Assembly: GCA_026982585.1 (NCBI GenBank)
Contig: JALSGW010000042.1
Location: 1 to 6,000, forward strand
Origin: Alphaproteobacteria bacterium
GTDB taxonomy: Bacteria > Pseudomonadota > Alphaproteobacteria > Geminicoccales > Geminicoccaceae
Direction: 5' to 3'
Length of the DNA: 6,000 nucleotides
Both the position numbers and the translations under genes were made by a program. Below, in pieces: positions 1 through 4,994 of this stretch. How positions within the stretch are numbered: the first letter of the stretch is position 1; each line of letters opens with the position of its first letter. The notes under the pieces are model-generated. The model worked only from the letters and a program-made list of their open reading frames with translations. It searched no databases and had not been told where the DNA came from.

Positions 1-1
1 C

Positions 2-2512
2 CTGGAGGTGCTGGACGGTACCATCGCGCCGACCGGGATCGGAGAGGTGCTGCGGGATCTGCAGGCCCGCTACCGGCGCGGTGCGGAGGGCGGTTTCCAG
101 CTCAACCTCGAGGGCCGGCTTGCGGACGGAACGCTGGTGCGGCTCAACGGCGAACTCGGCCGCTTCGCCTTGGGACGTCCCGCCCCGCTCGCGCTCCACC
201 TCGCCCTGCTCCAGGACCGCCGCGAGCTCGCCCAGCTGCGCTTTTCCGGCACGCTCGGCAGCGCCGGGGATCCGCTCGCCCTCGACGGTGCGCTCACGGC
301 GTCGTTCGCCGCACCGGAGCCGCCGCTCGAAGAGCTGGTTCCGGATGCGGCACGGACGCTGTGGCGGGCGCTTCAGGGGCTTCGGCTGGAAGCGGCGCGG
401 GCGCGGATGGCGCAGGGTGTGCTCGCGCTCGAGGGGCTGTCGCTGGAGCGGGAGGGGAAAACCCTGCGCGGGCGGCTCGAACTCGACCTCGCCGCCCCTC
501 GCCCGGTCATCGCGCTCGCCCTGGAAGGATCGGAACTCCCCCTCGACCAGGCCAAGCTCGCGCGCCTGGTGCGGTTGCGTCGCACGCTTCCTCCCTTCTC
601 GGGCCGCATCGACCTGCGGCTCGATCGGGCGATGTGGGGGCGGCTTGTGCTGCGGGAGCTCGAACTTCTGGTGCGCATCGATCGCAAGGGCAATTGGCGG
701 GTGGAGCGGTTTGGCGCAAACCTCGCCGGCGACAGTACGCTCGAGCTCGAGGCCGTGCTTTCGGGCGAGGCGGGCCTGGAGGTGCTTTCGGGACGGGCGG
801 CCCTGCTGTCGGGAGAGGCCGGGGAGCTTTGGGCGGCGCTTTCGGGACAAGCCCCGGCGGCGCTCGGCAGGCTCGCTGCCGAGGCCGCCTTCCGCCTCGA
901 TTCCAGGGCCCTGGAGCTGTCCGATCTCAAACTGCGCCACCCGGCCGGAACGCTCTCCGGGCGGGGTCGGCTGCGCTGGGACGAGCCCAGCTGGCGTCTT
1001 GCGCTGAGGGGCGAGCGGCTGCGCCTGGAAGCACTCGATCCGGGTCTGTGGAAGCGGTTGCAGGACTGGCTCGCGGAGCCGGAGCCGTCGATCCCCCCGG
1101 GTGTTCTCACCCTGGACCTCGAAAGCCTGCTCCTTCGGGGGATGCGGCTGCGCGGGGTGGAGCTCGCCCTGGCGATCGCGCCCGAAACGGTGGTGCTCGA
1201 GCGGTTGCGGGTCGGCGAGGCGGCGGGCGCATCGGGCACGGTGTCGGGACGGTTCGATCTTCAGAGCGGAGCCCTCGCCCTCGAGGGCGCGCTCAAGGTG
1301 GCCGAATCCGGGCGTCTCATTCGGCTGATCGGCGGCCGCTGGTCCCAGCTTCCCCTCCCCGCCTCCGGGCTCGAAGCGCGGTTCGCGCTCCGGGGCGACC
1401 GGAGGACGGCCTCGGCCCGGATCGGGCTGAGCTGGCCGAGCGGCCGCGCCTGGATCACGGGCCGCAGCCAAGACCCCGAGACCCTCTCGCGCTTCGCGAT
1501 CGACCTCGAGCTGTGGTCGCCGGACACCGCCCGGCTGCTCCGCGACCTCGGGCTGCCCAGGCTCGCACTCGGGCCGGAGTTGATGGGACCGCTGGAGCTG
1601 GCGGGCCGGCTCGTGCGGGGGCCGCGGGGGCTCGAGGTGCAGGGCGAAGGGCGCATCGCCGGGCTCGGGTTCGCGGGCGACATACGGCCGGCGGAGCGGG
1701 ACCAGGGCGGGATGGTCGCGCGCCTCGCCTTCGATCGGCTGCCCGGAAGCGCTCTCTTGGATGCGCTCGCGCCCCTGTTTGCGGGACCAATGGGCCTGCT
1801 GCGCAGCCCGCCGGGCCGTTGGATCGGCGCCTGGCCCGAGGAGGTGCTGGATTGGAGCTGGCTTTCCGGCCCCAAGCTCTTCGTCGAGATCGCGCTCGGA
1901 GAGGGGCGGCTTGTGGCCCGGCGCGAGAAAGGACGGTTGTCGCTCGAGGCGCGCCGGCTGCCGCTGCTGCAAGGGCGGATCGACGGAAAGATGACCCTGG
2001 CCGGGCTCGGGGCGGGTGTGCGCATGGAGGCCGAGGCGGAGTTTTCCGGCCTGCGCCTTGTCCCCGCAGATCCCATGCGGGTCTTCGGGCTTCCCACAGG
2101 CACCCTGGCCGGGCGGCTCGCGCTCGCAAGCCGGGGCATTTCCCTGCGGGATCTCGCCCGCAACCTCTCAGGAGAGGTGCGCTTTGCGATCCGGGCGGGA
2201 GAGCTGCTCGGCCTCGCATGGGATCCCGATCTCGGCTTCCAGAACCGGTTCCGGGAGGGCTTGCGGTTCCGGCTCGTCGAGGGCGACCTCGCGGTCGAGC
2301 GCGGGATGGCCTCCACCGCGACGCCGCTTCGCATCGCAGCCGAGCGCGGTCCCCCGCTCGAGGCCCGGCTCCGCTTCGACGCCGTGGCCTGGATCCTCGA
2401 TCTGGTGCTCGAAAGCGAGCGCCATGCGGTCCGCCTGCTCGGCCCGCCCTGGGGTCTGGTTCAGCTCCCGGCCGCACCCGCGCGCGGGCGGGATTCAGTC
2501 CTCTGGCCCTAG
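2..2512 (+). CDS. AsmA-like family protein, 3' part (5' end outside window)
   Basis: The reading frame is open from the first complete codon at position 2, so the gene starts upstream. The GTG at 8 is probably internal, and about 836 codons are visible to the TAG at 2510-2512. The protein consists of many repeated amphipathic beta-strand-like segments of the type 'LxLxGxxxxLxxLxLR' with recurring phrases such as LSGRGRLRW and GTVSGRFDLQSG. No membrane segment is seen in this portion. The last ~150 residues (about 720-820 counted from position 8: GEVRFAIRAGELLGL, then RFREGLRFRLVEGDLAVERG, then LLGPPWGLVQLP) resemble the AsmA-like C-terminal region. Family knowledge: AsmA/YhdP-type proteins are inner-membrane-anchored periplasmic proteins linked to phospholipid transport and outer-membrane assembly. 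The N-terminal anchor would lie before the window. The family call rests on overall character rather than a catalytic motif; the exact subfamily is unknown. The 3' end overlaps fumC, which is convergent. Confidence 0.8.
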   Translation: MEVLDGTIAPTGIGEVLRDLQARYRRGAEGGFQLNLEGRLADGTLVRLNGELGRFALGRPAPLALHLALLQDRRELAQLRFSGTLGSAGDPLALDGALTASFAAPEPPLEELVPDAARTLWRALQGLRLEAARARMAQGVLALEGLSLEREGKTLRGRLELDLAAPRPVIALALEGSELPLDQAKLARLVRLRRTLPPFSGRIDLRLDRAMWGRLVLRELELLVRIDRKGNWRVERFGANLAGDSTLELEAVLSGEAGLEVLSGRAALLSGEAGELWAALSGQAPAALGRLAAEAAFRLDSRALELSDLKLRHPAGTLSGRGRLRWDEPSWRLALRGERLRLEALDPGLWKRLQDWLAEPEPSIPPGVLTLDLESLLLRGMRLRGVELALAIAPETVVLERLRVGEAAGASGTVSGRFDLQSGALALEGALKVAESGRLIRLIGGRWSQLPLPASGLEARFALRGDRRTASARIGLSWPSGRAWITGRSQDPETLSRFAIDLELWSPDTARLLRDLGLPRLALGPELMGPLELAGRLVRGPRGLEVQGEGRIAGLGFAGDIRPAERDQGGMVARLAFDRLPGSALLDALAPLFAGPMGLLRSPPGRWIGAWPEEVLDWSWLSGPKLFVEIALGEGRLVARREKGRLSLEARRLPLLQGRIDGKMTLAGLGAGVRMEAEAEFSGLRLVPADPMRVFGLPTGTLAGRLALASRGISLRDLARNLSGEVRFAIRAGELLGLAWDPDLGFQNRFREGLRFRLVEGDLAVERGMASTATPLRIAAERGPPLEARLRFDAVAWILDLVLESERHAVRLLGPPWGLVQLPAAPARGRDSVLWP

Positions 2513-3901
2513 CATCGCCTCCGGCCGGACCTTGGCGTCGAACTCCTCGGCCGACAGTTCCCCGAGCTCCACCGCCGCCTCCTTGAGGGTCTTGCCCTCG
2601 AGGTAGGCCTTGCGGGCGATCTGCGCCGCCCGGTCGTAGCCGAGCAGGGGCACGAGGGCGGTGACCAGCATGAGACTGCGCTCCAGATGCACCCGGATCT
2701 GCTCCCGGTTCGGCTCCATCCCGGCCACACAGCGCACGGCGAAACTCCGCGCGGCATCGGCGAGCAGGCGGATGTCGCGCAGCACCAGATGGGCGATCAG
2801 GGGCTTGTAGGCGTTGAGCTGCAGATGGCCGCTCGCGCCGGCCATCGTCACCGCCGCATGATCCCCCATCACCTGCAGGCAGACCATGCTGAGCGCCTCG
2901 GCCTGGGTCGGGTTGACCTTGCCGGGCATGATGGAGCTTCCGGGCTCGTTCTCGGGCAGCTTGAGCTCGCCCAAGCCGCAGCGCGGGCCCGAGGCGAGGA
3001 GCCGAATGTCGTTGGCGATCTTGTAGAGCGCACCGGCGAGCAGGTTGAGCGCGCCGGAGAGCTCCACCATGGCCTCGTGGGCGGCGATGGCGGCGAAGAA
3101 GTTGGACGCCGGCACGAACGGCAGACCGGTGAGGGCGGCCAGCTCCGCGGCGAACAGCTGCGGAAACCGGCGATGACTGGTGAGCCCGGTTCCCACCGCC
3201 GTGCCGCCTTGGGCGAGCTCGTAGACCCGGGAGAGCGCCTCCTCGATGCGGCGGCGGGCGCCCTCCACCTGGCACAGCCAGCCCGAGATCTCCTGACCCA
3301 GGGTGAGCGGCACCGCGTCCTGGAGATGGGTGCGGCCGATCTTGACCAGCTCCCCGAAAGCGGCCCGCCGGTCGTCCAGCGCCGCCCAAAGCTCCCCGAG
3401 CGCCGGCAGCAGCTGTCCCCGGACGGCGAGCGCCGCCGCCACGTGCATGGCGGTGGGAAAGGTGTCGTTGGAGGACTGGCCGAGGTTGACGTGGTCGTTG
3501 GGGTGGACCGGCTCCTTGCGGCCCAGCCCGGCGCCCAAAAGCTCGTTGGCCCGGTTGGCGATCACCTCGTTGACGTTCATGTGGGTGTGGGTGCCCGACC
3601 CGGTCTGCCACACGGTGAGCGGGAAATGGTCGTCGAGCCGCCCTTCCCACACCTCGCGAGCGGCCCGGGCGATGGCCTCCGCCCGCCGCTCATCGAGCCG
3701 CCCGAGCCGTGCGTTGACCCGGGCGGCGGCGAGCTTGACCAGGCCCAATGCCCGCACGAGGGCGACCGGCATGCGCTCCTCGCCGATCGGAAAGTTCTGG
3801 AGGCTGCGCTGGGTCTGCGCCCCCCAGTAGCGGTCGGCCGGCACCTCCACCGGACCGAGACTGTCCTGCTCGATCCGCTTGTCCTCGGCCCCCTCACCCA
3901 T
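2495..3901 (-). CDS. fumC: Class II fumarate hydratase (fumarase C)
   Basis: The enzyme catalyses reversible hydration of fumarate to L-malate in the TCA cycle, as a cytosolic homotetramer of the iron-independent class II type. The product is 468 aa from the ATG at 3901, close to the usual ~460-470. The fumarase/aspartase signature GSSIMPGKVNP is present at residues 320-330, with the catalytic Ser in the SS loop at 321 and Lys327/Asn329. Other landmarks are WQTGSGT (98-104), HPNDHVN (133-139), SSND (143-146), THLQDA with the active-site His at 192, and GTAVGTGL. A GTG at 3907 is also in frame. I chose the ATG because a strong ribosome-binding site, GGAGGTG (minus strand, 3916-3910), sits 8 nt before it and would be only 2 nt from the GTG. 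The gene lies 111 bp downstream of sspB on the same strand, so cotranscription is possible. The stop codon lies within the 3' end of the convergent AsmA-like gene. The substrate loop reads GTHTHMN rather than the more common GTQ(S/T)NMN. Confidence 0.97.
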   Translation of the reverse strand: MGEGAEDKRIEQDSLGPVEVPADRYWGAQTQRSLQNFPIGEERMPVALVRALGLVKLAAARVNARLGRLDERRAEAIARAAREVWEGRLDDHFPLTVWQTGSGTHTHMNVNEVIANRANELLGAGLGRKEPVHPNDHVNLGQSSNDTFPTAMHVAAALAVRGQLLPALGELWAALDDRRAAFGELVKIGRTHLQDAVPLTLGQEISGWLCQVEGARRRIEEALSRVYELAQGGTAVGTGLTSHRRFPQLFAAELAALTGLPFVPASNFFAAIAAHEAMVELSGALNLLAGALYKIANDIRLLASGPRCGLGELKLPENEPGSSIMPGKVNPTQAEALSMVCLQVMGDHAAVTMAGASGHLQLNAYKPLIAHLVLRDIRLLADAARSFAVRCVAGMEPNREQIRVHLERSLMLVTALVPLLGYDRAAQIARKAYLEGKTLKEAAVELGELSAEEFDAKVRPEAMLGPED

Positions 3902-4012
3902 GGGCACGGCACCTCCGCTTGGCCGATTGCATCCACGCGGTTCCCATCCGGCCCGCCCGCCGCTGCTCCGGGCCGAAGCCCGCCGCCTCGCCCGTCCGTA
4001 GCCGCCCCGTGC
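3902..4012. other. Short sspB-fumC intergenic gap with a UUCG-capped hairpin
   Basis: This 111-bp gap separates the sspB stop codon from the fumC start. On the minus strand, 31 nt after the sspB stop codon, CGGGC-TTCG-GCCCG (3982-3969) forms a 5-bp stem closed by the very stable C(UUCG)G tetraloop. No T-run follows, so it is not a clear Rho-independent terminator; it could stabilise the sspB 3' end or mean nothing. I see no convincing separate fumC promoter and no small gene. Confidence 0.4.
3910..3916 (-). promoter_or_regulatory. Ribosome-binding site that decides the fumC start
   Basis: On the minus strand GGAGGTG is followed by 8 nt (CCGTGCCC) and then ATG. This spacing favours the ATG at 3901 over the GTG two codons upstream. 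Confidence 0.7.
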
Positions 4013-4546
4013 TCAGCGCTGCTTGCGGAAACGGTCCAGAGCCACGATGTCCGCCCCCTTGCGCTCCTCCCCGGACGACCGGTCAGCCTTCGAGCGGTTC
4101 GATGCGGCGTCCTCCTCGCCCTTGGCCGGGTCCGTCTTGGGCAAGGGGGTCGCGGCCGCCACCGGCGCCGGCTCGACCTGGAACTGGAGCCCGAATTCGG
4201 CGGAAGGATCGGCGAAGATCCGGATCGCGCGGAACGGCACGGTGAGCCGCTCGAGCACGTTGTTGAAGCTGAGGGTGACGCTGAAACGTTCCTCCTCCAC
4301 CTCGAGATCCCAATACTGGTGTTGGAGGACGATGGTCATATCCCCGGGATAGCGCTCGCGCAGGTAATCCGGCAGCAGCACCCCGGGGTAGGAGGTGACG
4401 AAGGTGATGTAGTAGTGATGGGGTGGTCCGATTTCGCCCGCCTGGAGCTTGGCCAGCACCGAACGCACCACGCCGCGGAGCGCGTCCTCGACCAGTTTCG
4501 GATAGTTGATCCGTCCGCGCTGCATCACCGGCGCCGCTCCCCGCAT
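4013..4546 (-). CDS. sspB: SspB-like ClpXP protease adaptor (alphaproteobacterial type)
   Basis: SspB binds ssrA-tagged polypeptides released by tmRNA and tethers them to ClpX for degradation by ClpXP in the cytosol. The 177-aa product has an N-terminal helix segment (INYPKLVEDALRGVV, 13-27). It continues with the SspB beta fold: HHYYITFVTSYPGV (43-56), MTIVLQHQYWDLEV (70-83), FSVTLSFNNV (88-97), LTVPFRAI (101-108), and ADPSAEFGLQF (112-122). A low-complexity, Ala/Pro/charged linker spans about 125-163. The tail ADIVALDRFRKQR matches the conserved ClpX-binding (XB) peptide of the family. The domain layout is therefore complete: tag-binding domain, flexible linker, XB tail. The ATG at 4546 has only a weak purine stretch (AGAAG). 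An internal ATG at 4525, preceded by GGGGAG 11 nt upstream, would give 170 aa starting MQRGRINYP and is a real alternative. The tmRNA gene lies directly upstream on the same strand, and fumC follows. Confidence 0.95.
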   Translation of the reverse strand: MRGAAPVMQRGRINYPKLVEDALRGVVRSVLAKLQAGEIGPPHHYYITFVTSYPGVLLPDYLRERYPGDMTIVLQHQYWDLEVEEERFSVTLSFNNVLERLTVPFRAIRIFADPSAEFGLQFQVEPAPVAAATPLPKTDPAKGEEDAASNRSKADRSSGEERKGADIVALDRFRKQR

Positions 4547-4579
4547 TCCGGTCGCTTCTTGTGCCCGATCCGGCGCCTT

Positions 4580-4613
4580 AGGGGAAGAGAGGACCGCAAC
4601 GGTCCGAACCCCT
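4580..4613 (-). terminator. Possible ssrA terminator / sspB leader hairpin
   Basis: On the minus strand GGACCG-TTG-CGGTCC (4605-4591) is a perfect 6-bp hairpin followed by the pyrimidine-rich tail TCTCTTCCCC. An outer pair, AGGGG (4613-4609) with CCCCT (4584-4580), can extend it into a two-tier stem. The position, after the tmRNA coding piece and 33 nt before the sspB ATG, fits either an inefficient terminator or a leader structure separating ssrA from sspB. The tail is not a pure T-run. Confidence 0.35.
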
Positions 4614-4619
4614 CCCGGC

Positions 4620-4637
4620 CGCGCCCGAGAGGGCGCG
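4620..4637 (-). other. Perfect 7-bp hairpin between the tmRNA body and sspB
   Basis: CGCGCCC and GGGCGCG pair around a 4-nt loop (TCTC on the minus strand, GAGA on the plus). It lies just past the inferred 3' end of the tmRNA coding piece and might mark the processing or 3' trailer region. No T-run follows on either strand. Confidence 0.35.
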
Positions 4638-4704
4638 CATCCGCGGTCGGGGTGGGGGAGTTCTGTTGCCCGGCCTCCCCCGTGCCGCGCTTACCTAAGA
4701 TGCC

Positions 4705-4737
4705 TTAGGCAGCAAGAGCCAACCGGTTGTCGTTGGC
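4705..4737 (-). other. tmRNA tag reading frame (ANDNRLALAA, stop TAA)
   Basis: From the resume codon GCC at 4737 the frame reads A-N-D-N-R-L-A-L-A-A and then TAA (4707-4705). With the Ala carried by the tmRNA, the full tag would be AANDNRLALAA, 11 residues. The ANDN start is typical of alphaproteobacterial tags and is the part read by SspB. The LAA end is the ClpX-recognised terminus. There is no start codon; translation would resume here from a stalled ribosome. Confidence 0.93.
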
Positions 4738-4829
4738 AGTTGTGAAGGTGGCCCGATAACGGCGGTACCATGCCGGGCGAACCCTGCCCCTTTACTGCGC
4801 GGCGTCGAACCTGTTTCGCCCCCGCAGGA

Positions 4830-4912
4830 TGGTGGAGGCGCCGGGTACTGCCCCCGGGTCCGCCGCGCCTATTCCGGGCAGGTTTTATCGCCATAGCCGG
4901 CCACGGCCGGCA
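4830..4912 (-). other. tmRNA acceptor piece (tRNA-like 3' half)
   Basis: This segment is transcribed first and carries the 3' half of the tRNA-like domain. It opens with a strong hairpin, GCCGGCC-GT-GGCCGGC (4911-4896). It then has the P2 partner strands (4882-4876, 4868-4861), the T arm (4857-4841), the acceptor strand (4840-4834), the discriminator A (4833) and the encoded CCA (4832-4830). Its length, about 83 nt, fits the small piece of known two-piece tmRNAs. The 5' end is inferred from the promoter and the first hairpin. Confidence 0.85.
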
Positions 4913-4918
4913 TCCCTG

Positions 4919-4946
4919 AATATAGGGGCTTGCCTTGCAAGAGCAA
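4919..4946 (-). promoter_or_regulatory. Probable ssrA promoter
   Basis: On the minus strand a -10-like TATATT (4924-4919) is preceded after 16 nt by a -35-like TTGCTC (4946-4941). Transcription would start near 4913-4911, at the start of the first acceptor-piece hairpin. The -10 is good; the -35 shares only its TTG with the consensus. Confidence 0.5.
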
Positions 4947-4968
4947 TGGCGCCACCAACGGCTTGCCT
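4927..4968. repeat. 9-bp direct repeat in the ssrA/thyX divergent region
   Basis: GGCTTGCCT occurs at 4927-4935 and again at 4960-4968. The copies are 33 bp apart, about three helical turns, and lie on either side of the putative ssrA -35. They might be a regulator site or chance. Confidence 0.3.
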
Positions 4969-4994
4969 GCCAGAGACCAGCCGCCGGATTGCCC

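Larger units (their letters stand above)
4648..4912 (-). ncRNA. ssrA: Transfer-messenger RNA, circularly permuted (two-piece, alphaproteobacterial)
   Basis: tmRNA rescues stalled ribosomes: it is charged with Ala, enters the A site, and templates a degradation tag. Read on the minus strand the gene is permuted: the acceptor piece (about 4912-4830) ends in an encoded CCA, then a 6-nt spacer (TCCTGC, 4829-4824), then the coding piece from 4823. The acceptor stem GGGGGCG (4823-4817) pairs with CGCCTCC (4840-4834) over 7 bp; the third pair is G-U, the alanine identity pair. The T arm is CCGGG-GGCAGTA-CCCGG. The coding piece begins GGGGGCGAAACAGGTTCGACG, as tmRNA 5' ends do. The long helix P2 forms between the two pieces: CGCCGCGC (4804-4797) with GCGCGGCG (4868-4861), and GGGCAGG (4789-4783) with CCTGCCC (4882-4876). 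The tag frame ANDNRLALAA-stop follows at 4737-4705, then a hairpin CCTAAG-GCAT-CTTAGG. A stem GGGGGAG/CTCCCCC (4681-4654) can form a pseudoknot through CGGG (4672-4669) and CCCG (4651-4648). The outer ends are approximate. Confidence 0.95.

Noticed and set aside
361..2586. 741-codon open frame on the plus strand within the AsmA-like gene
   Set aside because: It is a shifted frame of Ala/Arg/Gly/Pro-rich low-complexity translation typical of high-GC shadows.
1455..3650. 731-codon open frame on the minus strand across the AsmA-like gene and fumC
   Set aside because: In its fumC part it is a shifted frame of the real enzyme, and its AsmA part is low-complexity Arg/Ala/Pro sequence.
2687..4708. 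673-codon open frame on the plus strand across fumC, sspB and the tmRNA
   Set aside because: It is entirely antisense to well-supported genes, has no recognisable domain, and long open antisense frames are expected at this GC content.
4718..4737. Inverted repeat GCCAAC/GTTGGC, first considered as an operator
   Set aside because: It lies inside the tmRNA tag frame and is explained by the coding sequence ANDNRLA.
4580..4912. Series of hairpins first considered as a riboswitch or 6S RNA
   Set aside because: The tag frame, CCA-ending acceptor strand and T arm identify tmRNA; 6S and riboswitch features are not seen.
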